From: Arabiibacter massiliensis
Lineage (GTDB): Bacteria; Actinomycetota; Coriobacteriia; Coriobacteriales; Eggerthellaceae
Length of the DNA stretch: 64,000 nucleotides
Direction: 5' to 3'
NCBI RefSeq assembly: GCF_900169505.1
Contig: NZ_LT827021.1
Span: 2,449,400 to 2,513,399 of the forward strand
This document shows positions 51,529 to 59,857 of this stretch, in pieces (the first letter of the stretch is position 1; each line of letters begins with the position of its first letter). The notes below the pieces were generated by a model. That model did no database searches. It had not been told where the DNA came from and saw only the letters and a list, made by a program, of their open reading frames with translations. A program made the translations under genes and the position numbers.

Positions 51529-51583
51529 ATCTTCGCTCCAAAAACACGCCTCGTGCGCTGAGGCATGTTTTTGGAGCGAAGAT
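51529..51583. repeat. 24-bp inverted repeat (cttcgctcca class) between convergent genes
   Basis: The arms 51529-51552 and 51560-51583 match at 23 of 24 bases around a 7-base loop. Each carries ttttt/aaaaa inside the stem, so it can act as a two-way terminator. One arm's sequence recurs as a fragment at 41431. Confidence 0.85.
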
Positions 51584-51600
51584 TCGCCCGCGGCCCGCCC

Positions 51601-52191
51601 TCACCTGTTCTCGCGCATCGGGCGGCAGGGGTTGCCGTAGGCGATGGTGTTGGCGGGGATGTCGCTGGTGACCACGCTGCCGGCGCCGATGACGACGTTG
51701 TCGCCGATGGTCACGCCCGGCAGGATGATGGCCCCGCCGCCTATCCACACGTCGTCTCCCACGGTCACGGGCGCGCTCTGCGTTGTGCAGAACGCGATGC
51801 GGCCGTCTGCGCGCGGCGCGCCGAAGCGCTCGCGGGCGCTCGTGGGGTGGAAGGCCGTGTAGATCTGCACGTTGGGCGCGATGAGCGCGTTGTCGCCGAT
51901 GCGGATGACGTTCGCGTCCAGAAACGTGCAGTTCAGGTTCACCTCGCAGTTGCGCCCGAAGAAGATGTTCTCGCCGTAGTCCACGAAAAACGGCGGCGTG
52001 ATCCACAGGCCTTCGCCGAACCCGCCCAGAAGCTCCCGCAGCAGGGCCTCCTTGCGCGCGGCGTCCTCGGAGGCCGTGACGTTGAAGTCGCGCGCGAGGT
52101 CCTTCGCGCGGTGCCAGCGCGCCAGCAGCGCGGCGTCGCCGCAGTCGTACAGCTCGCCGGCCAGCATCTTCTCGCGCTCGGTGCGTTCCAT
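51601..52191 (-). CDS. Maltose/galactoside O-acetyltransferase-like (left-handed beta-helix)
   Basis: A 196-residue acetyltransferase moving acetyl from acetyl-CoA to a sugar hydroxyl. An N-terminal helical domain (TEREKMLAGELYDCGD) is followed by hexapeptide repeats (VTVGDDVWIGGGAIILPGVTIGDN, here given only as the family landmark). The catalytic His lies in TAFHPTSARERFG. ATG 52191 follows aaggaggg; the upstream frame is unsupported. The Maa/LacA family acts on free sugars in the cytosol as detoxification. The gene stands alone. Confidence 0.88.
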   Translation of the reverse strand: MERTEREKMLAGELYDCGDAALLARWHRAKDLARDFNVTASEDAARKEALLRELLGGFGEGLWITPPFFVDYGENIFFGRNCEVNLNCTFLDANVIRIGDNALIAPNVQIYTAFHPTSARERFGAPRADGRIAFCTTQSAPVTVGDDVWIGGGAIILPGVTIGDNVVIGAGSVVTSDIPANTIAYGNPCRPMRENR

Positions 52192-52363
52192 CGGCGCCCT
52201 CCTTGTCCGCGCGGCCATGTCGTGCTCCCAGTATAGCCGCGCCCTGTGTTGATTTCGAGCGAGCGCGCCCGCGTCCTCGCGCATAATGCCTGACCAGCGG
52301 TATCATATACGCCGAAGAGACGAAGGCGGCCCGGGCGGCCGCCGCACGAGAAGGAGGATCCCG

Positions 52364-52882
52364 ATGGACGCACGCGTGTACGAACTGCTGAACGACCAGA
52401 TCAACAAGGAGCTCTACTCGGCCTACCTGTACCTGTCGTTTGCCGACTACTACGAGGAGGAGGGCCTCGAGGGCTTCGCCAACTGGTACGAGATCCAGGC
52501 GGCCGAGGAGCGCGACCACGCCATGATCTTCCGCAACTACCTGCATGAGAACGGCCAGAAGGTGAAGCTCTTGGCCATCGACCAGCCCGACAAGGAGTTC
52601 ACCGACTTCCTCGCGCCGCTCGAGGCCGCCCTCGAGCACGAGCAGTACGTGACCAGCCTCATCAACGACATCTACGCCGCCGCGGCCGACGTGCGCGACT
52701 ACCGCACCATGAAATTCCTCGACTGGTTCATCGAGGAGCAGCAGGAGGAAGAGGACAACGCGGACAAGATGATCACCCGCATGAAGCTGTTCGGCTCCGA
52801 CGCCAAGGCCCTCTACGACCTCGACCAGGAGAACGCCGCGCGCGTGTACTCCGTCCCGAGCCCCCTGGCCACCGCCGAGTAA
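52364..52882 (+). CDS. ftnA: Ferritin (FtnA-type iron storage)
   Basis: A 172-residue four-helix-bundle ferritin that stores iron in a 24-subunit cage. Ferroxidase residues are visible: Glu17 region (NKELYSAYLYL), the Glu/His pair in AAEERDHAM, Glu near residue 94, and Gln in FIEEQQEEE. No haem ligand pattern of bacterioferritin is seen. ATG 52364 follows aaggaggatcccg. A stem (gcggcccg/cgggccgc, 52909-52940) lies downstream as a possible terminator. It neighbours a ZIP metal transporter gene. Confidence 0.93.
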   Translation: MDARVYELLNDQINKELYSAYLYLSFADYYEEEGLEGFANWYEIQAAEERDHAMIFRNYLHENGQKVKLLAIDQPDKEFTDFLAPLEAALEHEQYVTSLINDIYAAAADVRDYRTMKFLDWFIEEQQEEEDNADKMITRMKLFGSDAKALYDLDQENAARVYSVPSPLATAE

Positions 52883-53106
52883 GCGCAACCCTCAACGCCC
52901 GGTTGTAGGCGGCCCGTCCCTCGATCAGGGCGCGGGCCGCTCTCCGTTCGTGCGCAGAAGCACGGCGTCGGAGTCGGATCGCAGCGGCGTTTCGCGGTGC
53001 CAGGCGGTCACAACTGCGCCACGGCGTGGTTACAATTTGCTTGTTCACCTGCACAAAAACGCTGGCGGGGGTTCGCAGTTCTCGGAAAAGGCGGTACAAT
53101 GCGCCT
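52883..53106. other. Intergenic: ferritin 3' stem and promoter for the ZIP leader
   Basis: It contains the gcggcccg/cgggccgc stem (52909-52940) and, at its end, a -10-like tacaat (53095-53100). No gene is seen in this part. Confidence 0.5.
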
Positions 53107-53292
53107 AGTCCGACAGTTGGAACCACGCAATACGAACGAAATGACTATCTTCGCCAAGTAACAGTCTCGTGCGGTACTATTGCGGTTATCGCGCAAGCGA
53201 TGGGCTAGTGGGCAACTCAAGAGGAGCCAAGCGATACTGTCGGTATTCCTTTCGATGAGGTCGGGGGCTTGCGAGCTCCCGACCTCGTTGTT
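53107..53292 (+). promoter_or_regulatory. Structured leader RNA with terminator upstream of the ZIP transporter (riboswitch candidate)
   Basis: A closing helix ccgacagt/actgtcgg (53110-53117 with 53236-53243) encloses a 7-bp helix cgcaata/tattgcg (53126-53132 with 53178-53184), a hairpin atcgc-gcaa-gcgat (53188-53201) and a ggct/agcc helix (53203-53228). This makes a four-way-junction-like fold. A strong terminator stem with tetraloop follows (53257-53286, then gttgttt). The ccgac strand of the closing helix could instead pair with gtcgg of the terminator, giving a switch. I do not recognise a known class; metal sensing is inferred from the gene it precedes. Confidence 0.55.
53257..53292 (+). 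terminator. Attenuator-type terminator before the ZIP transporter gene
   Basis: gaggtcgggggct and agctcccgacctc form a 13-bp stem with one mismatch around tgcg, followed by gttgttt. It lies 83 bases before the start codon. Confidence 0.75.
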
Positions 53293-53374
53293 TCGGGATG
53301 CCGCCTCACGGGGCGATCGAATGATTTCACGCCGAGCCGCAGCGTACGATGCGGCGATCACGCAAGGAGGGCGC

Positions 53375-54169
53375 ATGCAGACCGCGCTTCTTTGGGCCGC
53401 CGGGGGAACCGGCTTCACGTTCCTCATGACCACGCTGGGCGCGGCGTCGGTCTTCCTGTTCCGCAAGCGCGACAGCAAGCTGTTCCAGCAGGTGTTTTTG
53501 GGCTTCGCCGCCGGCGTCATGATAGCGGCGTCGGTGTGGTCGCTGCTCATCCCCGCCATCGACCAGGCCGAGGAGGCCGGGCAGATAGGGTGGATCCCCG
53601 CGGCGGGCGGCTTCGCCATCGGCGTCGCCTTCCTCATGGTGCTCCACCAGCTCATCCCGCACCTGCACCCCGGCGAGGACGAGCCCGAGGGCCTGCCCAG
53701 CAAGTGGGAGCGCCCCACGCTGCTGTTCACGGCCGTGACGCTGCACAACATCCCTGAGGGCATGAGCGTGGGCCTCTTGTTCGCCATGGCGGCGCAGAAC
53801 GGCGGCGACCCGGCCATGTTCGGCATGGCGGTGGCGCTGGCCATCGGCATCGGCATCCAGAATGTGCCCGAAGGCGCGGCCGTGGCGCTGCCCATGCTGC
53901 AGGAGGGGATGGCCCCGCTGAAGGCGTTCGGCCTAGGCGCGCTGTCGGGGCTGGCCGAGCCCGTGTTCGGCATCCTGGTGGTGCTGTTCGCGGGACTCAT
54001 CTCGCCGTACATGCCGTGGATGCTGGCGTTCTCGGCGGGTGCCATGATGTACGTAGTGGTGGAGGAGCTCATTCCCGAGGCGCACCTGGGCGAGCACACC
54101 AACGCCGGCACCCTGGGCGTGATGGCGGGCTTTTTGGTGATGATGGTGCTCGACGTGGCGCTGGGGTAG
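53375..54169 (+). CDS. ZIP-family metal transporter
   Basis: A 264-residue, eight-helix transporter importing divalent metals such as zinc or iron into the cytosol. The metal-site motifs are intact: LHNIPEGMSVG and IQNVPEGAAVALP, plus VVEELIPEAH. It resembles the ZupT/GufA group. ATG 53375 follows gcaaggagg; the longer frame from 53180 would run through the structured leader and is rejected. It is likely controlled by the upstream leader RNA and terminator. The neighbouring ferritin suggests iron as one substrate. Confidence 0.9.
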   Translation: MQTALLWAAGGTGFTFLMTTLGAASVFLFRKRDSKLFQQVFLGFAAGVMIAASVWSLLIPAIDQAEEAGQIGWIPAAGGFAIGVAFLMVLHQLIPHLHPGEDEPEGLPSKWERPTLLFTAVTLHNIPEGMSVGLLFAMAAQNGGDPAMFGMAVALAIGIGIQNVPEGAAVALPMLQEGMAPLKAFGLGALSGLAEPVFGILVVLFAGLISPYMPWMLAFSAGAMMYVVVEELIPEAHLGEHTNAGTLGVMAGFLVMMVLDVALG

Positions 54170-54186
54170 GGAAGGCCGGCAGACGA

Positions 54187-54217
54187 GAAACGCCCCGGCG
54201 CTTGACCGGGGCGTTTC
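54187..54217. terminator. Bidirectional intrinsic terminator
   Basis: gaaacgccccgg and ccggggcgtttc form a 12-bp perfect stem between the converging ZIP and membrane-protein genes. Confidence 0.85.
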
Positions 54218-54231
54218 GGATGCAGGTGGCT

Positions 54232-54849
54232 TTACTGCTGCTCGGGCGGCGCGGGCGGAACCGGCGGCTGGGGAGCCTGCGGCGCGGGCTGCTGCGGCAC
54301 CTGAGGCGGGTACGGCTGGCCCGCGTAAGGCTGGCCCGGATAGGGCTGCGGCGCGTAGTATCCCGGCTGGAGGTAGGCGGGCTGCACGGGGTTCCGCAGC
54401 CTGTTCAGGTACACGGCCATCACCACCAACAGCACGACGGTCACGATGCGGCCGGTCAGAAGCGCGGCGATCGCACCGGCGATGGACCATCCGAATGCGG
54501 CGCCGATCTTGTCCGGCTGGCCGTAGCGGCGAATTCCCAGGATGCCCGCCACCAGCGTCACGGCCGAGCACAGGATGCTGCCGAGCGTCAGCACGACGCC
54601 CAAGCCGATGGCGAACGACCCGAGGGCCGCCACATCGCGGGAATCCATGTCGTAGCGGTTGAGCTCGTCGACGACGGCGGGGTCCGAATCGATGGTGGCG
54701 ATCTCGTTCAGCACGTACGGATCGTTGAGCGCGGCCCCTCCCACGCCTAGGAAGAACATGACCACGAGCATCCCCGCGATGGCCAGCGACGACAAGACGA
54801 TGACCGCTATGCTCAATCCGCGCACCATTCGCGCATCAGAGCTGTACAT
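54232..54849 (-). CDS. Membrane protein with Pro/Gln-rich cytosolic tail
   Basis: A 205-residue protein with about four hydrophobic helices. Between the first two lies a soluble segment (EIATIDSDPAVVDELNRYD). The C-terminus is low-complexity with repeated YPGQPYAGQPYPP-like sequence, a tail common in actinobacterial membrane proteins. I do not recognise the family. The start follows aaaggagtccgtc. It is divergent from the alcohol dehydrogenase gene. Confidence 0.75.
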   Translation of the reverse strand: MYSSDARMVRGLSIAVIVLSSLAIAGMLVVMFFLGVGGAALNDPYVLNEIATIDSDPAVVDELNRYDMDSRDVAALGSFAIGLGVVLTLGSILCSAVTLVAGILGIRRYGQPDKIGAAFGWSIAGAIAALLTGRIVTVVLLVVMAVYLNRLRNPVQPAYLQPGYYAPQPYPGQPYAGQPYPPQVPQQPAPQAPQPPVPPAPPEQQ

Positions 54850-54957
54850 GACGGACTCCTTTCAAGGAAGGATCAAAATGATTACGTGCGATATAGTACG
54901 ATATGATGCGAATAACAACGATGCTGTTGCCAAGTTGAAAGAGAGATGATTGGCCCT

Positions 54958-56130
54958 ATGGAGAATTTCGAATTCGTCTCGCCCACGCATTTCGTGTTCG
55001 GCCGCGGTGCGGAAGAGCAGGTGGGCGCGAAGCTGGCCGAGCGCGGGGCGAAGCGCGCGCTCATCCACTTCGGCGGGCAGAGCGCTCTTGCAAGCGGGCT
55101 CATCGACCGCGTGAAGGCGTCGCTTGACGCGGCGGGCATCGAGCACGTGGAGCTGGGCGGCGTGCGGCCGAACCCCGAGATCAACCTGGCGCGCGAGGGC
55201 ATCCGCCTGTGCAAGGAGCACGGCGTCGACTGGGTGCTCGCCGTGGGCGGCGGCTCGGTCATCGACTCGGCCAAGGCCATCGCCGTGGGCGCGCACTACG
55301 ACGGCGACGTGTGGGATTTCTTCGAGACGAAGCAGCAGACCACCGACGTGTTGCCCATCGCCGTGGTGCTCACCATCCCGGCCGCCGGCAGTGAGGCGTC
55401 CAAGAACACCGTCGTGTCCAACGACGAGCTGCAGATGAAGTCGGGCTACCCCAACAACGCGCAGCGCCCGAAGCTCGCGTTCATGAACCCCGAGCTCACC
55501 TTCACGCTGCCGACGTTCCAGACGGCCGCCGGCCTCACCGACATGTTCTGCCACCTGCTCGAGCGCTTCTTCGACGACGTGGGCGCCGTGCCGGTGACGG
55601 ACAACCTGAACCTGTCGCTCATGAAAACGGTGCGCGCCGAGGCGCCGCGCGTGCTGGTGGAGCCCGAGAACTACGACGCGCGCGCCAACGTCATGTGGGC
55701 GGGCATGCTCTGTCATCAGGGCCTCGCCGGCGTCGGTCGCCACGAGGATTGGGCCACGCACGGCCTGGAGCACGAGCTTTCCGCGCTGTATCCCGAAATC
55801 ACGCACGGCGCGGGCCTGGCCGTGATGTTCCCCGCGTGGATGGAGTTCGTCTACGACGCCAACCCGGCGCGCTTCGCCTACTACGGCCGCGAGGTGTTCG
55901 GCCTGGCACCCACCGGCGACGTGGAGGCCGACGCGCTTTCCGCCATCGACGAGACGCGCAGCTTCTTCGCCTCGCTTGGCATGCCCACGACGCTGGCTGA
56001 GCTGGGCGTGGCCGAGGACGACATCGAGAAGCTCATCCCCACGCTCAAAGCTAACAAAGGCGAACCCTTCGGCACCTTCAAGAAGCTCACCATGGACGAC
56101 GCGAGGGAGATCTACCGCATTGCGCTGTAA
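54958..56130 (+). CDS. Iron-containing alcohol dehydrogenase (butanol dehydrogenase-like)
   Basis: A 390-residue group III alcohol dehydrogenase reducing aldehydes with NAD(P)H in the cytosol. The nucleotide motif VGGGSVIDSAKAI is near residue 95. Metal ligands are Asp and His in TDMFCHLLERF, then the two His of HEDWATHGLEHEL and ITHGAG. It resembles BdhA/YqhD. ATG 54958 matches the family start MENFEF; ATG 54946 would add four residues and abuts its ribosome site. The AT-rich upstream region has repeated cgatat motifs but no clear operator. Confidence 0.9.
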   Translation: MENFEFVSPTHFVFGRGAEEQVGAKLAERGAKRALIHFGGQSALASGLIDRVKASLDAAGIEHVELGGVRPNPEINLAREGIRLCKEHGVDWVLAVGGGSVIDSAKAIAVGAHYDGDVWDFFETKQQTTDVLPIAVVLTIPAAGSEASKNTVVSNDELQMKSGYPNNAQRPKLAFMNPELTFTLPTFQTAAGLTDMFCHLLERFFDDVGAVPVTDNLNLSLMKTVRAEAPRVLVEPENYDARANVMWAGMLCHQGLAGVGRHEDWATHGLEHELSALYPEITHGAGLAVMFPAWMEFVYDANPARFAYYGREVFGLAPTGDVEADALSAIDETRSFFASLGMPTTLAELGVAEDDIEKLIPTLKANKGEPFGTFKKLTMDDAREIYRIAL

Positions 56131-56199
56131 AGTGCCGTTGGTCTTTCGAGTTTGAAAGCCTTGATAAGTAACAGGTTTCTGCCATCAAGGTAAATGCCA

Positions 56200-56230
56200 G
56201 CAGGTCGAGTTACTCCTTCGCTCGACCTGC
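56200..56230. terminator. Hairpin between convergent genes
   Basis: gcaggtcgag and ctcgacctgc form an exact 10-bp stem with an 11-base loop, downstream of the alcohol dehydrogenase. Confidence 0.6.
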
Positions 56231-56281
56231 CGCGGTAGAAGCGCGCCTCGTCGATGTCCTCAGTCTAAGCGGCTGCAGGCC

Positions 56282-56321
56282 TGTGCCCGAATTCCCCGTT
56301 TTGCATAGGAATTCGGGCACA
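56282..56321. terminator. Hairpin after the second flavoprotein gene
   Basis: tgtgcccgaattcc and ggaattcgggcaca form a perfect 14-bp stem, 18 bases from the flavoprotein stop. Confidence 0.7.
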
Positions 56322-56338
56322 TATTCAGCTGTTCGGCG

Positions 56339-58042
56339 CTATTTGAGCTTCTCGCCCAGCTTGCTCCCGCAAAGATAGCCGGAGGTGATGGTATTGGACA
56401 TGCCTATGCCAAAGCCTACGTAGGTGTCGTTGAATAGGCTGCTTCCTGCCTCGTTGCCCACGGCGTATAAACCAGGTACGGGGATGCGGTTTTCATCAAG
56501 CACTTCGTAGTCGGCGTTGACCAGGAGCCCGCCCCATGAGCACAGGTTGTTCTCCTCGGCGATGACGGCGTAATACGGTCCTGCGCCCATCGGCACCAGG
56601 TACTTGCCGCTTTTGCCGAATTGGGTGTCCGATCCGCTTTCGCAGAACTGCTCGTATTGCTCGAACTGCGCAACGAAAATATCGGGATCCATACCGGCCG
56701 CTTGGGCAAGTTCTTCAGGAGTGCTGCCCTTGAAGCCTGTTCCGGTTTCAACCATTTTGTCGAACACTTCGGTAATTTTGGTCCAAGGTGTATCAAGTTC
56801 AAACTGCGGCTTGTATTCCGGGGGCAGGCCGGGGCTGTAATCGACGTTCAGGCCTGCCAAACCCTCGCTTTCCAGCGTGTTCATCATGTCTTGAGAGACG
56901 ATGACGTAATGGAAAGACCCTTGGTACGCGCTTGAGTTCGCGGCGGGAACCGCATCAAGCACGAGCGCTTCGTTGCGGAAACGAGCACCTGTGGCGCCCA
57001 CATTCAGGAAGTTGGCAACATAGGTGGCGATCATGGGATATTTTGCCGGGAAAGCATCGAACTCATTGATGATTTTATCGGTAGCTCGTGCGAGCGTCTG
57101 GTGCAGCATCTGTCCACCGAAGTTCCCGGGTTTCTGCGCGCCAGCCGCCCATGCCATCTCAAGCCCTTCTCCGATATTCTGGGGAAGGCCGGCAAACACG
57201 CCCTCGAAGCCAAATGCGGCTTTCACCATGGCGGCGTTTGCCCCATATCCTCCGGTTGCGATGACCACGGCCTTTGCGTCGATCTGGATTCCCTTGCCGG
57301 AATTGTCGACTGCTACAATGCCCGTCACTGCCCCCTCCTGGTCAAGAACCAGTTGTTTAGCCGTGGTTCCCTTCAGAACCTCTCCGCTTTTCACAACGGT
57401 GCGCTCAAGCATGGACTCAAACAGCTTGGGACGTTCGGCGTAGTCGGGAAGCGCGGTCATGCCCGCCCCCATGCCGAGGTAGGTGAAGTTCCAGCCATTG
57501 TCGCGCATCCAGTCGATGGCCTGTCCTGCAGAGTTCACCAGCTGGCGAATAGCGGCGGCGTCTACACGCCAATGGGCGTCTGCCACCCACTTCTCGATGA
57601 CGGGTTCGGTGTCTGTTACGTCGCCCGCCTCGGTGGCGTAGGCGCTATTGTAAGCTGACGGAGCCCACGATTTGTTGCTCGCTCCGCCGATCGTGTCTGT
57701 CTTTTCGACGAGAATAACTTTAAGGCCCAGTTCAGCTGCGCGAGCGGCCGTGTTTGCCCCCGAGCATCCCGCGCCGACCACCACGACGTCGCACGACTTT
57801 GTAGTGGCTACGTCGATGCTTTCCGATGTGCACCCCGGCAGCGTTGACGCCAGGTCAACATTGAGGAGTTGGGCCAAGTCCGGTGCATCGACGCTGCCAG
57901 GCGAGGCGGATGCCGATGAAGACGTTGAGTTTGCCGCAGTCGTCTTGTCATTTGGCGCGCATCCGGCCAAACCGAGCGCTGCCACAACGCCAGCGGATGC
58001 CGCACCTGTCAAGAAGCTGCGGCGAGTAAGTTTGCTGTGCAT
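56339..58042 (-). CDS. Tat-exported lipoprotein flavoprotein reductase (FAD_binding_2 family)
   Basis: A 567-residue protein with a Tat signal (LTRRSFLTGAASAG), lipobox Cys28 and a Ser/Ala linker. The FAD domain starts CDVVVVGAGCSGANTAA near residue 84. It is in the fumarate reductase/3-ketosteroid dehydrogenase superfamily, but lacks the HHTMGG motif and the usual C-terminal Arg of fumarate reductases (FNDTYVGFGIGM), so the electron acceptor is different. There is no haem or FMN domain. ATG 58042 follows aaggaggaacc. It is divergent from a membrane LuxR gene, its likely regulator. The stretch from here to 59.8 kb looks less GC-rich, suggesting transfer. Confidence 0.82.
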   Translation of the reverse strand: MHSKLTRRSFLTGAASAGVVAALGLAGCAPNDKTTAANSTSSSASASPGSVDAPDLAQLLNVDLASTLPGCTSESIDVATTKSCDVVVVGAGCSGANTAARAAELGLKVILVEKTDTIGGASNKSWAPSAYNSAYATEAGDVTDTEPVIEKWVADAHWRVDAAAIRQLVNSAGQAIDWMRDNGWNFTYLGMGAGMTALPDYAERPKLFESMLERTVVKSGEVLKGTTAKQLVLDQEGAVTGIVAVDNSGKGIQIDAKAVVIATGGYGANAAMVKAAFGFEGVFAGLPQNIGEGLEMAWAAGAQKPGNFGGQMLHQTLARATDKIINEFDAFPAKYPMIATYVANFLNVGATGARFRNEALVLDAVPAANSSAYQGSFHYVIVSQDMMNTLESEGLAGLNVDYSPGLPPEYKPQFELDTPWTKITEVFDKMVETGTGFKGSTPEELAQAAGMDPDIFVAQFEQYEQFCESGSDTQFGKSGKYLVPMGAGPYYAVIAEENNLCSWGGLLVNADYEVLDENRIPVPGLYAVGNEAGSSLFNDTYVGFGIGMSNTITSGYLCGSKLGEKLK

Positions 58043-58278
58043 GGTTCCTCCTTGCGTCGTGCCTGTTTTGATGTTGGTTGCCTGGCTGCCCTTCCTTGCG
58101 GGCATCCGACACGATCCAACGCAGCGCATAGTGCTCTTATCGCCGCTCTTGCAATAGACCCCGCTGGTGGGGTTTTGAAGTTTTCCCACGTGAGAAGCTT
58201 GAAGGGCCTATCGATTTTAGGAAAAGCCATCGCTATACTGGCCTCATGGCAAGGGGGTTCAAAGAAGGGGAACGGTCT

Positions 58279-59757
58279 ATGCTGAAAGAATTTATCGGCA
58301 ATGGTCGCGGACGCACGCTATTCATCACGATGATTGCCGGATTCGGTTTGCTTTGTTTTGTCAACGTTGCGTGCTTCTTCCCTCAATCAATTTTGGCGCA
58401 GGGCGTCTCAACCGAAGCATATCGCTCGTATAACTTCGCGGCGGGGATATCTTCCTCGCTTGCCGCAGTTGTCTATGGTCTCGGAACGCTCAAGGCTCCC
58501 TGTCAGGTATTTTTCCCAGGGGCGCTGTGCGGTTGTCTGCTAACGCTTGCGGGTGTGGTTCTCATGACCCTCATACCTAGTGAGGAAACCTCTTCGTACG
58601 CGGCACTAGCGGGCGGGTTGTGCGGCGTGGGTCTGGCGTGCGCGATGGTGTTCTGGTTCGGAATGCTCACGTTCTTGCCCGAACGGCGGGCGATGTTTGC
58701 TCAAGGCTGGCAAGCTTTATTGGGTGGGTTGTTGTTTGGGGTGGTCCACCTCTTTCCACTTCAGGTTATGCGGGTTTTGGTTCTAGTGTGCATCGTCATC
58801 TCGTGCGGGTGCGTCGTTGCGGCGTGGCGGGTGGCGAGGTGCCAAGTCTTGGAATCGCCTTGGGCTGATCCTGGAGCACGCGGAGCATCTTCCTTCGGCT
58901 CGCTTGAATCGGTCCAGGCAACGTTGCCGCCGGCGGTTGGTTTCGTCATCGTTTCTTTTTTGTATGGCGCCCTGACCGCAGTGGCCATGGCTCCCGCGCC
59001 GCTGGGCTCTCCCTCCGCGTACTTTGTGGTTGTATGGGGATCCCCCTGCGGTGCAACGGCCTTCCTCCTTTGGGCGCGTTTCAGTAAAACGCGAGTATAC
59101 GAGGTGGCTTTGCAGGCGGTGTTCGGCGTGCTTGCCTTGGTGATTGTTCTGGCTTCGTTCGATAGTATGGTTTTCGGCCTGGCCATGGGATATCAGGTAT
59201 GCGGGCTGCTGTTTTACTCGCTTGTTATCGATGAGTTTTCAAATCGCCGCAAGCTTGCCGTTGCTCTTGTCGCCTCCGGTTATGCGTTGGTTCATCTTTC
59301 ATTTTTGATCGGGTTGTTCCTTCCGGGGTGTTTCGACATCACGTCGCACGAAACGTTTATGAGCTCAACCCCGCTCGTCATCTTTCTGGCTTATGCGGTG
59401 TTCGGAGTGCTGCTCCTCGTGATACGGCAGAGGGAGAGGTACAGGTTCCACCGACTTGAAGAGGAGCTGAGCCGTCAACGCGAAGAGCAGGAGGACTTTC
59501 GCCGCACCATCGTGGGTTCGTCCGACGAGGAGCGCGATGCAGCCTGTCGCGAAATCGGGAGGACGTGCGGCCTTACAAAACGAGAGACAGAGGTGCTTTG
59601 TCTGCTTGCGCGCGGGCGTGACGTACCGTTCGTGTGCAAAGAACTGTATTTGGCTCGCAACACAGTGAAAGGCTACACCAAACGAATCTACGCCAAGCTC
59701 GGAATCCATTCCAAGCAGGAACTGATCGACTATGTTGAGCAAACGAGGAAGCGGTAA
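58279..59757 (+). CDS. Membrane-embedded LuxR-family transcriptional regulator
   Basis: A 492-residue protein with about twelve hydrophobic helices (residues 10-390), a short acidic linker and a C-terminal LuxR helix-turn-helix (LTKRETEVLCLLARGRDVP, then YLARNTVKGYTKRIYAKLG). It has the same architecture as the regulators at 7747 and 61661. ATG 58279 follows aagaaggggaacgg; ATG 58246 has no ribosome site. It is divergent from the second flavoprotein gene. It is probably a membrane sensor that induces the reductase in response to its substrate, an inference from arrangement. Confidence 0.85.
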   Translation: MLKEFIGNGRGRTLFITMIAGFGLLCFVNVACFFPQSILAQGVSTEAYRSYNFAAGISSSLAAVVYGLGTLKAPCQVFFPGALCGCLLTLAGVVLMTLIPSEETSSYAALAGGLCGVGLACAMVFWFGMLTFLPERRAMFAQGWQALLGGLLFGVVHLFPLQVMRVLVLVCIVISCGCVVAAWRVARCQVLESPWADPGARGASSFGSLESVQATLPPAVGFVIVSFLYGALTAVAMAPAPLGSPSAYFVVVWGSPCGATAFLLWARFSKTRVYEVALQAVFGVLALVIVLASFDSMVFGLAMGYQVCGLLFYSLVIDEFSNRRKLAVALVASGYALVHLSFLIGLFLPGCFDITSHETFMSSTPLVIFLAYAVFGVLLLVIRQRERYRFHRLEEELSRQREEQEDFRRTIVGSSDEERDAACREIGRTCGLTKRETEVLCLLARGRDVPFVCKELYLARNTVKGYTKRIYAKLGIHSKQELIDYVEQTRKR

Positions 59758-59808
59758 AATCGGAGGACCTCGGCGATGTCTGCCCGGAAGATGTTGCTGG
59801 TCAGCCAT

Positions 59809-59837
59809 GCCGCCGCACCGCAACGCGATGCGGCGGC
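59809..59837. terminator. Hairpin between convergent LuxR and flavoprotein genes
   Basis: gccgccgca and tgcggcggc form an exact 9-bp stem with an 11-base loop, 21 bases from the third flavoprotein stop. Confidence 0.6.
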
Positions 59838-59857
59838 GGGCGGTTCTAGACTGACGA

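Noticed and set aside
47885..52888. A 1667-codon minus-strand open frame
   Set aside because: It spans four well-supported genes on both strands; composition is Arg/Ala/Glu-rich and no motif is present.
53107..53256. 6S RNA, tmRNA or RNase P RNA gene
   Set aside because: Length and helices do not fit, and the conserved cores of these RNAs are not seen; a cis-acting leader is the simpler reading.
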